From contig NZ_JARZAE010000004.1 of the NCBI RefSeq assembly GCF_029892095.1, forward strand, positions 6,882,001 to 6,946,000: a stretch of DNA of 64,000 nucleotides. Reading direction: 5' to 3'. Under the pieces are notes generated by a model, which ran no database searches, was not told the origin of the DNA, and worked only from the letters and a program-made list of their open reading frames with translations. This DNA is from Kitasatospora sp. MAP12-44. Lineage in GTDB: Bacteria; Actinomycetota; Actinomycetes; Streptomycetales; Streptomycetaceae. The position numbers and the translations under genes are program-made. Below are positions 24,755 to 34,595 of this stretch, piece by piece; position 1 is the stretch's first letter; every line of letters begins with the position of its first letter.

Positions 24755-25732
24755 ATGATCACCCATGAGGACCGCAGGCTCCGTGCCCTGGCCGCCCAGG
24801 GGAGTTGGGCGGAGCTGCTCGGGATCTACCGGCAGACCCGGGCGGCCACCGCGGCGCTGAGCGGTGAGCGGGCCGCGGCGCGCGAGGCGGCGGCCTTCGG
24901 CCACGAACTCGCTTTCGCCGCGCCGGCCGAGGTCGGGGCCGGCCTCTTCGACCCGTCGGCCGGTCCCGGCGCGGTGGCGGGGGAGTACGACGGCCGGGTC
25001 GGGCCGCTCTGGGAGGTGCTGGCCAGCCGGCACAGCTGGGCGGTGCTGGACCCGCTGCTGCCCGGGGAGCCGATCCGCACGCTGGTGGCGCACACCCGGG
25101 TGCTGCTCGGCGAGGACCTCACGGACAGCACCTTGACCGGCACGAACCCGCCGCTGGCGCTGCGGCCGTGGGAGCAGGCGGGTTGGGAGCCGGGCAGCCG
25201 GGTCACCAGCTACCGGCGCGGCGGCGCGGCGGCCACCGCGCTCTTCTCGCTGCCGGACACCCGCGAGGGCCTCGGCCCGATCCGGCTGCCGGCCCCGGGC
25301 AGCGCGCTGCCCGGCCCCGACCAGCCCGCCACCGCCGCGCTGCGCGGCCTGTCCAGTTGGCTCAGCACCCGCTGCCTGCGCGGCTCGGCCCCGGACGCGG
25401 CCGCCCTGCTGGCACCCAGCGGAGCACCCGCGACCGGCGGCTACATCCCCTTCGCCCTCGCCTACCCGGCGCTGGTGCGGGCCGCCTCCGGAGCCGGCGC
25501 CTACGGCGAGCCGGGCGGCGCAGCGCGCGGCAGGATCGCCGTGTGGGGCGCGCTGGCCGCGATGGCGGACCCTTTCGGCGCCGCCCCCGCCGAGGAGGTG
25601 GACGCCCTGGTGGCACGGATGCGCTGCTTCACCTGGTGCGACCCGGCCGACGAGATCTGGCACCTGCACCTGGCCCTGGAGGACCCGGCCACCGGCCTGG
25701 CCTGGGCGGTCAGCGGCTCCGACTACGACTGA
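24755..25732 (+). CDS. Protein of unknown function (325 aa), probably leaderless
   Basis: A soluble protein without signal or membrane segments, rich in Ala, Leu and Gly. Notable are L-W-E-V-L-A-S-R-H-S-W-A-V-L-D-P near the first third and the C-terminal M-R-C-F-T-W-C-D-P-A-D-E-I-W-H-L-H-L. I do not recognise the family. There is no ribosome site; TACGCT (24743-24748) stands exactly six bases before the ATG, so the transcript probably starts at the start codon. It follows the RNA ligase gene by 78 bases and may or may not share its function. Confidence 0.7.
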   Translation: MITHEDRRLRALAAQGSWAELLGIYRQTRAATAALSGERAAAREAAAFGHELAFAAPAEVGAGLFDPSAGPGAVAGEYDGRVGPLWEVLASRHSWAVLDPLLPGEPIRTLVAHTRVLLGEDLTDSTLTGTNPPLALRPWEQAGWEPGSRVTSYRRGGAAATALFSLPDTREGLGPIRLPAPGSALPGPDQPATAALRGLSSWLSTRCLRGSAPDAAALLAPSGAPATGGYIPFALAYPALVRAASGAGAYGEPGGAARGRIAVWGALAAMADPFGAAPAEEVDALVARMRCFTWCDPADEIWHLHLALEDPATGLAWAVSGSDYD

Positions 25733-25739
25733 TCGGCGG

Positions 25740-26255
25740 CTACAGCAGCGCCTGGGTGCCCGAGCAGGTGAGGGTGCCGCTGGCGGTGGCGCTCTGGCCG
25801 GTGAGCTGCGAGACCGGCATGGCCTTGAGGGTGATGGTGTCGACCGTACGGCTCGCGGTGCCGGGGGCCGCGTCGCCGGCGGTCGACCAGATCGTTCCGC
25901 TGCTGCCGCTGGGGGTGAGCAGCAGCGAGGGCTTGCCGCTCTGGAAGCTCAGGACGGCGGTCGCGCCGTCGGTGCTGCTGGTCGCCGTCAGCACGATGTC
26001 GCCGGCCGGGTCCTTCTTGCCCAGGCAGGCGGCGTTGTCGAAGTGGAAGGCCGCGCCGCCGGTCCCGGTCAGCGTGAGGGTGCCGCCGCTGGTGCCGTCG
26101 CTGCTGCTCGGCGTGCCGGTCACCGCGGGGGCGGCGGCGGGCGGGATCGGTGCGGTGGCCGTGCTCGAAGGGCTCGATCCGCAGCCGGTGACCAGCAGGA
26201 GCGGGAGGCCGGCAAGGGCGGCGGTGATCGGGAGGCGACGCGATATTGCGATCAT
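25740..26255 (-). CDS. Putative lipoprotein of unknown function (171 aa)
   Basis: The signal peptide M-I-A-I-S-R-R is followed by a hydrophobic core and lipobox V-T-G-C near residue 25. The mature part has a Ser/Thr/Pro-rich linker and then a beta-rich domain with one likely disulfide (A-A-C-L-G-K-K and L-T-C-S-G). Similar to small actinobacterial surface lipoproteins with a beta-sandwich; no function known. ATG at 26255; TATGCT lies eight bases upstream (26269-26264), so its leader is at most a base or two. Convergent with the preceding gene, with seven bases between stops. Confidence 0.72.
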   Translation of the reverse strand: MIAISRRLPITAALAGLPLLLVTGCGSSPSSTATAPIPPAAAPAVTGTPSSSDGTSGGTLTLTGTGGAAFHFDNAACLGKKDPAGDIVLTATSSTDGATAVLSFQSGKPSLLLTPSGSSGTIWSTAGDAAPGTASRTVDTITLKAMPVSQLTGQSATASGTLTCSGTQALL

Positions 26256-26332
26256 AAAGCCCGAGCATACGGGGGAGTTGGCCGGTATTTTGCAGATGCA
26301 ATCCGATAACCGAGGCAACCTGAAAGGCCGTC

Positions 26333-27226
26333 ATGACGACCGAACCCACTGCCGGATCCACTGCCGCATCCGCTCAGCCCGCCCACGCCTCCGGCAGCTT
26401 CGCCATCGGCGGCGACCTGCCCGTGCACCGCCTGGGCTACGGCGCCATGCAGCTCACCGGCGCGGGCATCTGGGGCGAGCCCCGCGATCCCGACGAGGCG
26501 GTGCGGGTGCTGCGCCGCGCCGTCGAGTTGGGCGTCACGTTCATCGACACCGCCGACTCCTACGGGCCGTTCGTCTCCGAGCTGCTGATCAAGGAGGCCC
26601 TGCACCCATACGCCGACGAGCTGGTGATCGCCACCAAGGCCGGGCTGACCCGCAGCGGACCGGACGCCTGGCACCCGGTGGGCCGGCCCGAGTATCTGCG
26701 CCAGCAGGCCGAGCTGAGCCTGCGTCATCTGGGAGTGGAGCGGATCGACCTCTTCCAGCTGCACCGCATCGACCCCAAGGTGCCGTTGGCCGAGCAGCTC
26801 GGCGAGCTGGTGCTGCTGCAGAAGGAGGGCAAGATCCGGCACATCGGCCTCAGTGAGGTCAGCGTGGCGCAGCTGGAGGAGGCCGGGCGGCACGCCGTGA
26901 TCGCCTCGGTGCAGAACCTCTACAACCTCGCCAACCGGCAGTCCGAGGAGCTGCTGGACCACGCGCAGGCGCACGGCATCGCGTTCATCCCGTGGTTCCC
27001 GCTGGCCACCGGCGAACTCGCCCGCCCGGGCGGCGCCTTGGACGCGCTCGCGCGCGAACACGGCGCCTCCCCCTCGCAGTTGGCGCTGGCCTGGCTGCTC
27101 AAGCGCTCGCCGGTGATGCTGCCGATCCCGGGCACGTCCTCGGTGGCGCACCTGGAGGACAACGTCGAGGCGGCCCGCATCCGGCTGAGCGACGCGGAGT
27201 TCGAGGCGCTCAGCGCTGCCGTCTGA
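26333..27226 (+). CDS. Aldo/keto reductase (297 aa)
   Basis: NAD(P)H-dependent oxidoreductase with the complete catalytic tetrad: Asp72 and Tyr77 (F-I-D-T-A-D-S-Y-G), Lys102 (A-T-K-A-G) and His144 (F-Q-L-H-R-I-D-P). The start of the barrel reads LGYGAMQLTG and the cofactor end M-L-P-I-P-G-T-S-S. The first 20 residues are an Ala/Thr/Ser-rich tail. ATG at 26333 after GAAAGG. Divergent from the lipoprotein gene; ended by a very strong hairpin. Substrate unknown. Confidence 0.9.
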   Translation: MTTEPTAGSTAASAQPAHASGSFAIGGDLPVHRLGYGAMQLTGAGIWGEPRDPDEAVRVLRRAVELGVTFIDTADSYGPFVSELLIKEALHPYADELVIATKAGLTRSGPDAWHPVGRPEYLRQQAELSLRHLGVERIDLFQLHRIDPKVPLAEQLGELVLLQKEGKIRHIGLSEVSVAQLEEAGRHAVIASVQNLYNLANRQSEELLDHAQAHGIAFIPWFPLATGELARPGGALDALAREHGASPSQLALAWLLKRSPVMLPIPGTSSVAHLEDNVEAARIRLSDAEFEALSAAV

Positions 27227-27252
27227 GCGCCTGAGGACCCGGGCGCGGGCAC

Positions 27253-27309
27253 AGCCCGACCGGCACATGGTGGGCGGCGTCGCGACGCCCACCATGTGCC
27301 GGTCGGGCT
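27253..27309. terminator. Bidirectional terminator, 24-bp perfect stem
   Basis: Arms 27253-27276 and 27286-27309 are exact reverse complements with a 9-base loop. It separates the convergent aldo/keto reductase and methyltransferase genes and is the longest perfect stem in the window. Confidence 0.9.
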
Positions 27310-27917
27310 CAGGCGCGCTCGGCGAGGGCCAGGTACCGGTCGTCCAGGTCCGCGTAGTGCGTCAGCCGCCAGCCCGCGTCCGCCAGCAGCGGGCGCAGGT
27401 TGGGCTCGGCGCGCAGGTCGTCGGGGGTGAGCGCGCGGCCGTGCCGGGCGGCCAGCGCGGCCCGGCCGACGGGGTGGAACAGCGCGAGCCGGCCGCCCGG
27501 TCGGGTGGCGCGGGCCAGGTCGGCCAGCGCGCCCTGCGGGGCCGGCAGGTGGGAGATCAGGCCGGCCGCGAAGACCGCGTCGAGCACGCCGTCGCGCAGC
27601 GGCAGCCGTCCGCAGTCGGCCGCCACCAGGCAGGCCGCCGCGCGCCGCCCGAGCGCGGCGGCCTGCTGGAGCATCTCCGGCGTCAGGTCCAGGCCGAGCA
27701 CGGTGCCCGCCGCCCCCACCGCCCGCCGCAGTTCGGGCAGTGCGCGCCCGGTGCCGCAGCCCGCGTCGAGCACCGTCTGCCCGGGGCGCAGACCGAGTTC
27801 GGTGACGGCGGCGGCGTAGCGCGGGCCGTCGTCGGGGAAGCGGATCTCCCAGTCCGCCGCGCGGGAGGCGAAGAACTCCCGGGTACGGGCGAGCTGTTCG
27901 GCGTGGTCGGTCGGCAT
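27309..27917 (-). CDS. Class I SAM-dependent methyltransferase (202 aa)
   Basis: Rossmann-type methyltransferase: motif I V-L-D-A-G-C-G-T-G-R-A, the acidic end of strand 2 in V-L-G-L-D-L-T-P-E-M, the A-D-C-G-R-L-P-L-R-D-G segment, and the post-motif R-A-T-R-P-G-G-R-L-A-L-F. Methyltransf_11 type. The substrate is not predictable. ATG at 27917 with AGAGGAG upstream. Its stop touches the last base of the terminator stem. Confidence 0.88.
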   Translation of the reverse strand: MPTDHAEQLARTREFFASRAADWEIRFPDDGPRYAAAVTELGLRPGQTVLDAGCGTGRALPELRRAVGAAGTVLGLDLTPEMLQQAAALGRRAAACLVAADCGRLPLRDGVLDAVFAAGLISHLPAPQGALADLARATRPGGRLALFHPVGRAALAARHGRALTPDDLRAEPNLRPLLADAGWRLTHYADLDDRYLALAERA

Positions 27918-28033
27918 CGGTGCTCACTCCTCTGGACGGCCCGGAAGCGTATGGACTGCCCGGGAGCCTACCCGTGACCTGCGGCCGAGTGTGTCGTTGA
28001 AATACCGGGTGAGGCAGCGGGCGGGCCATAAAC

Positions 28034-28052
28034 TGAGGTTAGCCTTACCTAT
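28034..28052. promoter_or_regulatory. Iron box (DmdR1/IdeR-type operator)
   Basis: The 19 bases TGAGGTTAGCCTTACCTAT match the iron-box consensus TTAGGTTAGGCTCACCTAA that I recall at 15 positions. A -10-like TAAACT (28029-28034) touches its left edge, so the box covers the likely transcription start, as expected for repression by an iron-loaded DtxR-family protein. The aminotransferase start codon is 14 bases further on. Confidence 0.75.
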
Positions 28053-28065
28053 CTTTGGAGCTGCC

Positions 28066-29450
28066 TTGAGCCCACCAGTCGCGCCCGCCGGTCCAGCCGC
28101 CCCCGCCGTGCCGGGCGAGGCCATCCTGCGTCGCCAACGGGTCCGCGAGTCCGCCGCCCGCACGTACGCGCGCTCGTTCCCGATCGTGCCGGTGCGCGCG
28201 CACGGCATGACGGTCGAGGGCGCCGACGGCCGCCGCTACCTGGACTGCCTCTCCGGCGCCGGCACCCTGGCGCTCGGCCACAACCACCCGGTGGTGCTGG
28301 AGGCGATCCGGCGCACCCTCGACAGCGGCGCTCCGCTGCACCTGCTTGACCTCGCCACCGCGGAGAAGGACGACTTCACCACCGCGCTCCTGGAGAGCCT
28401 GCCGGCCGCCTTCGCCGACCGCGCCCGGGTGCACTTCTGCGGCCCGGCCGGGACGGACGCGGTCGAGGCGGCGCTCAAGCTGATGCAGACCGCCACCGGC
28501 CGCCGCGGCGCGCTCGCCTTCACCGGCGCCTTCCACGGCATGACGGCGGGCGCCCTCGCGGTCAGCGGCAATCTCGCCGCCAAGGCCCCGCTGCCCAGTG
28601 GCGGCGAGGTCACCCGGCTGCCCTACCCCTACTCCTACCGCTGCCCGTTCGGGCTGGGCGGGGAGCAGGGCGAGCGGATGGCGGCGGTCTACACCGAGCG
28701 GCTGCTGGACGACCCGTCGGGCGGCGTGCTGCGCCCGGCCGCGATGATCCTGGAGCCGGTGCAGGGCGAGGGCGGCACGGTACCGGCGCCGGACGGCTGG
28801 CTGCGTGCGATGCGCCGGATCACCGCCGAGCGCGGCATCCCGCTGGTCGTGGACGAGGTGCAGACCGGCGTCGGCCGCACCGGCACGATGTGGGCGGTCG
28901 AGCACAGCGGGATCATGCCGGACGCCATGGTGCTCTCCAAGGCGATCGGCGGCAGTCTGCCGCTCGCGGTGGTGGTCTACCGCGAGGAGTACGACAGTTG
29001 GCGGCCCGGCGCGCACACCGGGACGTTCCGCGGCAACACCCTGGCGATGGCGGCCGGCGCGGCCACCCTGCGCTACGTCGCCGCCCATGCGCTGGCCGAC
29101 CGGGCCCGGCAGGTGGGCGGATGGCTGATGGCGGAGCTGGTCGCGCTGCGCGCCGCCCTGCCGGTGATCGGCGACGTGCGCGGGCGCGGGCTGATGATCG
29201 GCGTCGAACTGGTCGACCCCGCCGTCGAGGTGGACGGCTGCGGTGCCCGGCCGGCGGACCCCGCGCTGGCGGTCCGGGTCCGCGAGGCGTGCCTGGCGCG
29301 CGGGCTGATCGTCGAACTCGGCGGCCGGCACGGCGCGGTGCTGCGGCTGCTGCCGCCGCTGACCATCACCGACGAACAGGCCAGGGCGGTGCTGGAGCGG
29401 CTGGCCGAGGCGATCGCCGTCGCGTCCGCGCCCGGCGCGGGGGAGGTCCG

Positions 29451-29454
<4 letters not shown>
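28066..29454 (+). CDS. Diaminobutyrate--2-oxoglutarate aminotransferase-type enzyme
   Basis: PLP-dependent class III aminotransferase, 462 residues. Typical motifs are D-C-L-S-G-A-G-T-L-A-L-G-H-N-H-P, F-C-G-P-A-G-T-D-A-V-E-A-A-L-K, A-F-H-G-M-T, E-P-V-Q-G-E-G-G, V-D-E-V-Q-T-G-V-G-R-T-G, and the PLP lysine in L-S-K-A-I-G-G. The sequence fits the EctB/RhbA branch that makes L-2,4-diaminobutyrate from aspartate semialdehyde. Start TTG at 28066, chosen because TGGAG lies five bases upstream and the iron box sits before it. The stop overlaps the decarboxylase start (ATGA). The decarboxylase partner and iron box point to siderophore building-block synthesis rather than ectoine. Confidence 0.87.
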
Positions 29455-30938
<1,484 letters not shown>

Positions 30939-31221
30939 TCCATACCATCCGAAGGGGAATTCCAGCGGGTCGATTGGAGGAATAGCCAGGGGATCGCTGT
31001 GGCCTCGGGGATATTCCCCGGGCTGCGCGTTCCCGATGGGCTGCTGACCAATCCTGGCGAATTCCCTCGTACGTTTTCGGCCGCCCCTGGACGACATTTC
31101 GCCAACCCCTCGACAGGACTTGCGTACTGCCTGAACCACGGCGGTAACGTCACTTCCAGTAGTCGCCGCCACACCGGGAGCACACGGCTCTCAGGGACTC
31201 GCGGCGCGAGGGGGACCCGTC

Positions 31222-31374
31222 ATGCGCAACCGCGAGTCCGCGGTGGCTGCGGCATGTCGTAGCGATCGGGCGCGGCCGGCGACGGCCCCGGCGTCCGTGG
31301 TGTCCACCCCCGACGGCACGCCGGACATCCAGGCGTCGCCGGCCTTATCACCGGCAGGTCGCGCGCTTTACTGA
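31222..31374 (+). CDS. Possible small ORF (50 aa)
   Basis: The ATG at 31222 has GAGGGGGA six bases upstream, a good ribosome site, and the frame runs 50 codons to TGA. The peptide is Ala/Ser/Arg-rich with one cysteine and no recognisable motif. It may be chance; the ribosome site is the only support. Confidence 0.25.
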   Translation: MRNRESAVAAACRSDRARPATAPASVVSTPDGTPDIQASPALSPAGRALY

Positions 31375-31407
31375 GCCGAACTCGCACGGGGTTCGAGACC
31401 TTCCGTC

Positions 31408-31443
31408 GGCGCGGATCCGGAGCGGATTCGGCGCGGATCCGGA
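31408..31443. repeat. Direct repeat GGCGCGGATCCGGA, two copies 22 bases apart
   Basis: Copies at 31408-31421 and 31430-31443 are identical, with GCGGATT between them also resembling part of the unit. A 22-base spacing is two helical turns, so a DNA-binding protein could sit on one face. It lies 225 bases upstream of the CDPS start. Confidence 0.5.
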
Positions 31444-31668
31444 ACGGCCCGAGGGCCGTGGTGACCGCCGGACATGAATTCAGCGTCACATCCAGATGAA
31501 CGAGCGTCAAGCATTCGCCTGCCGCTGTGCGCTCGCGCCTGGATGTGCGTTCTCCCGCGCTCCCGTGAACGGCAGCGCGCGGCTCGGCACCCGAGGTGCC
31601 GAACACTCCCCCTTTACCTTTTCCTGACTTCTGCTGTGAACTCAGCCATGCGACGCGGAGGCCGCGGT

Positions 31669-32391
31669 ATGAGCGACTCGCTCATCAGCACCAAGCCCAG
31701 CACGTTCGAGGCACACCCCTTCTCCGACCGCTGCCGCCAGGTGTGGGAGCGCGGAGACCACCTGCTGATCGGGGTGAGCCCCGGGAACAGCTACTTCAGC
31801 CCGCAGCGGATATCCGAACTCATCCTGTGGGCACGGGAGTTCTTCGATTCGGTGGATATCGTCTACGCGGATCTGCACGTCGACACCCAGTTCGAGGCGT
31901 ACGGCTACACCCCCGAGCGTGCCCAGCGCCGGGCCGCCAAGGAGATCAAGACCACCGCCCGGCGGATCCAGCGCGGGGTGGAGGAGGCCGGCTGGACGGC
32001 GGTGCGGGTCCGGGCGCTGTCCGACTTCCTGCCGCACGCCCGCTACCAGGAGTTGCGCACCACCGTCGAGGACGGCCTGCGCGGCGACCCGGTCTTCCGG
32101 CGCGCCGCGGAGGGGATGGCGCGCTCCTTCCTGGCCGGCCGCACGCCCGACGGCGACGAGCCGAGCCCGGAGCAGCTCGCCGCCGGACTGCGCTACATCT
32201 GCGCCGAACTGCCGTTCTTCCTGGACACCCCGGGCCTGCTCGGGGTGCCCACCTCGGTCTCCTGCTACCACGTCGAACTCCCGCTCACCCCGGTGCTGTT
32301 CGGGCGCAGCGAGGGGCTTCGGGCGGTCCCGGAGCAGGCCTATGCGGTGGTCCGTCCGGGGGTCGAGCCCCCGCGTGCTGCCGCCGCCTGA
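31669..32391 (+). CDS. Cyclodipeptide synthase, Rv2275-like (NYH subfamily)
   Basis: tRNA-dependent synthase of 240 residues that joins two aminoacyl residues into a cyclodipeptide. The motif GVSPGNSYF holds the catalytic Ser37 and the subfamily Asn40; Tyr176 and Glu180 lie in Y-I-C-A-E, and C-Y-H gives Tyr200 and His201, so all catalytic positions of the NYH group are present. Several stretches recall the M. tuberculosis cyclo(Tyr-Tyr) synthase Rv2275: G-D-H-x-x-I before GVSPGNSYFS, then F-L-D-T-P, L-G-V-P and C-Y-H. It lacks the long N-terminal tail of Rv2275. ATG at 31669 has GGAGG seven bases upstream; an earlier ATG at 31648 is in frame but without a site. The product cyclo(Tyr-Tyr) is inferred from similarity and the CYP121-like partner 32 bases downstream. 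Confidence 0.92.
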   Translation: MSDSLISTKPSTFEAHPFSDRCRQVWERGDHLLIGVSPGNSYFSPQRISELILWAREFFDSVDIVYADLHVDTQFEAYGYTPERAQRRAAKEIKTTARRIQRGVEEAGWTAVRVRALSDFLPHARYQELRTTVEDGLRGDPVFRRAAEGMARSFLAGRTPDGDEPSPEQLAAGLRYICAELPFFLDTPGLLGVPTSVSCYHVELPLTPVLFGRSEGLRAVPEQAYAVVRPGVEPPRAAAA

Positions 32392-32423
32392 CGATCAATC
32401 AATTCACCACGAGGAGAAGCACC

Positions 32424-33650
32424 ATGACCACGAGTGCGCAGCGCGACCCTTCGTCCCTGGCGGAGTTCCTGCCGGAGTTCCCGCTCTCCCGGCGCGGCGA
32501 CATCCTGCCCGAGGAGGCCGAGCGGCTGCGGACGGAGCAGCCGGTCGCCCGGGTCCGCACCATGACCGGCGACGAGGCCTGGCTGGTCAGCAGCTATGAG
32601 CTGGCCAAGCAGGTGCTGGAGGACGAGCGGTTCAGCCTCAAGGACACCGCCAACCCGGGCGTCCCGCGCCAGTACGCGCTGACCATCCCGCCGGAGGTGG
32701 TCAACAACATGGGCAACATCAACAGCGCGGGGCTGCGCAACGCCGTGATGAAGACCCTCTCGCCGCGCGCGGACAAGGAGTTGGGCGGCTGGCTGGAGGC
32801 GCAGGCGCACGACCTGCTGGACCGGTTGATCGCCCAGGGCCCGCCGGCCGACCTGCGGGACGGCTTCACCGAGCCGTACTCCGCCGCGCTGCACTGTCGG
32901 CTGCTGGGCATCCCCACCGACGACTGGCGCCGGCTGATGTCCGGCATCGATGTCGCCTTCATCACCAGTCCGGCGCCGTTCGAGGCCTCGACTCCCAACT
33001 GGTACAAGGACCTCGGCTACCTGCTGGAGCGGCTGAACGCCGATCCCGAGCCGACCGAGGGCCTGCTCGGCCGCTTCGTCGAGCTGCGCCGCTCGCCGGA
33101 CGTCTCGGACCAGGTCAGCGACGAGCTGCTGGCCACCGTCGCACTCTCGCTCTTCGGCGCGGGCGCGGTCAGCACCTCGGCCTTCCTGCAGCACGCGATC
33201 ATCGCGCTGGCGCAGCAGCCGGAGCTGGCCGACCGCCTGCGGGCCGAACCGGAGGTGATCGGGCGGGCGGTGGACGAGCTGTTGCGCTACAACCTGTCGA
33301 TCGGCGACGCCCTGCCGCGGATCGCGCTGGCGGACGTCCGGGTGGGGGAGGTGGAGATCAAGGCGGGTGAGCTGGTGCTGGTGCTGATCGAGGGGGCCAA
33401 CTACGACCCGGCGGTCTTCCCGCACCCCGAGAAGATCGACTTCGACCGGGAGGCCAACCCGCACCTGGCCTTCGGCGCGGGCCAGCACTTCTGCCCGGCC
33501 TCGGCGCTCGGTCGCACGCATGCCGAGATCGCGCTGACGGCGCTGGTGGAGCGGCTGCCGCTGCTGCGCCTTGCGCTGCCGGTCGAGCAGCTGGCCTGGC
33601 GGCCGGGCTTCATCAAGCGTCTGCCGGAGCGCCTGCCGGTGCTCTGGTAG
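32424..33650 (+). CDS. Cytochrome P450, CYP121-like (mycocyclosin synthase type)
   Basis: Heme monooxygenase of 408 residues. Cys357 in FGAGQHFCPAS is the heme ligand and Glu285/Arg288 form the E-x-x-R pair. The protein matches what I recall of M. tuberculosis CYP121 over its length: V-R-T-(M/I)-T-G-x-E-A-W-L-V-S-S-Y, ALTIPPEVVNNMGNI in the substrate pocket, A-L-H-C, L-V-L-x-E-G-A-N, and the C-terminal RLPERLPVLW. The I-helix reads F-G-A-G-A-V-S-T without the usual acid before Thr, as in CYP121, and Ser250 and Phe179 stand at the CYP121 Ser237 and Phe168 places. CYP121 Arg386 is Lys398 here. Its ATG has GAGGAGAA upstream. Expected reaction: oxidation, possibly C-C coupling, of the CDPS product. 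No ferredoxin gene is adjacent. Confidence 0.92.
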   Translation: MTTSAQRDPSSLAEFLPEFPLSRRGDILPEEAERLRTEQPVARVRTMTGDEAWLVSSYELAKQVLEDERFSLKDTANPGVPRQYALTIPPEVVNNMGNINSAGLRNAVMKTLSPRADKELGGWLEAQAHDLLDRLIAQGPPADLRDGFTEPYSAALHCRLLGIPTDDWRRLMSGIDVAFITSPAPFEASTPNWYKDLGYLLERLNADPEPTEGLLGRFVELRRSPDVSDQVSDELLATVALSLFGAGAVSTSAFLQHAIIALAQQPELADRLRAEPEVIGRAVDELLRYNLSIGDALPRIALADVRVGEVEIKAGELVLVLIEGANYDPAVFPHPEKIDFDREANPHLAFGAGQHFCPASALGRTHAEIALTALVERLPLLRLALPVEQLAWRPGFIKRLPERLPVLW

Positions 33651-33657
33651 GCCTGTC

Positions 33658-33699
33658 GGCGGGGCGGACCGGCAGAGTGATCCACCGGTCCGCCCTGCC
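33658..33699. terminator. Terminator between the P450 gene and the inositol phosphatase gene
   Basis: A 15-bp stem with one G-T pair (33658-33672 with 33685-33699) and a 12-base loop starts eight bases past the P450 stop. It ends the two-gene CDPS operon and also serves the convergent gene. Confidence 0.8.
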
Positions 33700-33702
33700 C
33701 AC

Positions 33703-34515
33703 TCAGTCGTGCAGGCCGAGCAGGATCGCCCTGGTCCGCTCCCAGGTCGCCGGGTCGCAGGCGACCAGCAGGCCGTCCACGCCGCCCGGCGGGTCCGCCC
33801 GGTAGGGCGAGCCGTCCAGTCGGGCCGAGACCCCGCCGGTCTCCCGGACCAGCAGCGAGCCGGGCGCGTGGTCCCACGGCAGGGTGCGCCAGTAGAGCAG
33901 GAACTCCAGTTCACCGTCCGCGAGTTGCGGATACTCCACGCCGGCTGCGCGCCGACCCCCGGTCACCTGGCCGAAGGCGCGCACCCGGTCGCCCAGCCCG
34001 GGGAAGTGGTCCTGGGTCCGAAACCACGGCTTCATCGAGCCGCGCCACTGCTGCGGCGCGTCGGCGGCGGCCGCAGCCCGGGTGAGCCGTTTGCCGTCGC
34101 GCCAGGCGCCCGCGCCCAGTTCGGCGGCGTAGGCGGTGCGGGTCATCGGCTGCCAGATCCAGGCGGCCACTGCCTCGCCGTCGCGGATCAGCGAGACCAT
34201 CAGCGCGAAGTCCGGCCGCCCGGCGACGAAGTTGGCGGTCCCGTCCACCGGATCGACCAGCCAGCAGGCGGGCTCGGTGTGCAGCGCGCGGGCGACGGAA
34301 GGGTCGGCGGCCACCGCCTCCTCGCCGACCACCGGGACGGGCAGCAGCTCGCGCAGCCGGCGGGAGATGAGCACCTCGGCCTCCCGGTCGGCGATGGTCA
34401 CCACATCGCCGGGGGACTTCTCCATCACCTCGCCGGCCACCAGCGCCCGGAACCGGGGTTCGACGACTTCCGCGGACGCCTCGGTGAGGATCTCCGCCAC
34501 CTTCTCCATGAGCAC
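33703..34515 (-). CDS. Inositol monophosphatase family protein (270 aa)
   Basis: Mg-dependent phosphatase fold. Metal and substrate motifs appear in order: D-V-V-T-I-A-D, V-V-G-E-E, W-L-V-D-P-V-D-G-T-A-N-F, and the C-terminal L-P-W-D-H-A-P-G. These are the IMPase/CysQ/histidinol-phosphatase superfamily signatures, so the substrate could be inositol phosphate, PAP or histidinol phosphate. The start is GTG at 34515, with GGGAG nine bases upstream; ATG at 34509 is an alternative. It stands alone on this strand, next to MFS genes. Confidence 0.9.
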   Translation of the reverse strand: MLMEKVAEILTEASAEVVEPRFRALVAGEVMEKSPGDVVTIADREAEVLISRRLRELLPVPVVGEEAVAADPSVARALHTEPACWLVDPVDGTANFVAGRPDFALMVSLIRDGEAVAAWIWQPMTRTAYAAELGAGAWRDGKRLTRAAAAADAPQQWRGSMKPWFRTQDHFPGLGDRVRAFGQVTGGRRAAGVEYPQLADGELEFLLYWRTLPWDHAPGSLLVRETGGVSARLDGSPYRADPPGGVDGLLVACDPATWERTRAILLGLHD

Positions 34516-34595
34516 GCGTCCGCTCTCCCTTCGCTGCTACCACTCTCGCACGCCCGGCCCCACGCGACCTGCGGCGACCACCGCGCGAACGCCCC

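Larger units (their letters stand above)
30939..31668. other. Long upstream region of the CDPS operon
   Basis: 730 bases without a secure gene. It includes a possible 50-aa ORF (31222-31374, listed separately), a tandem repeat (31408-31443), the inverted pair CATCCAG / CTGGATG (about 31490 and 31550), and a T-rich tract just before the CDPS gene (31612-31640). No terminator is obvious behind the decarboxylase gene. Confidence 0.4.
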
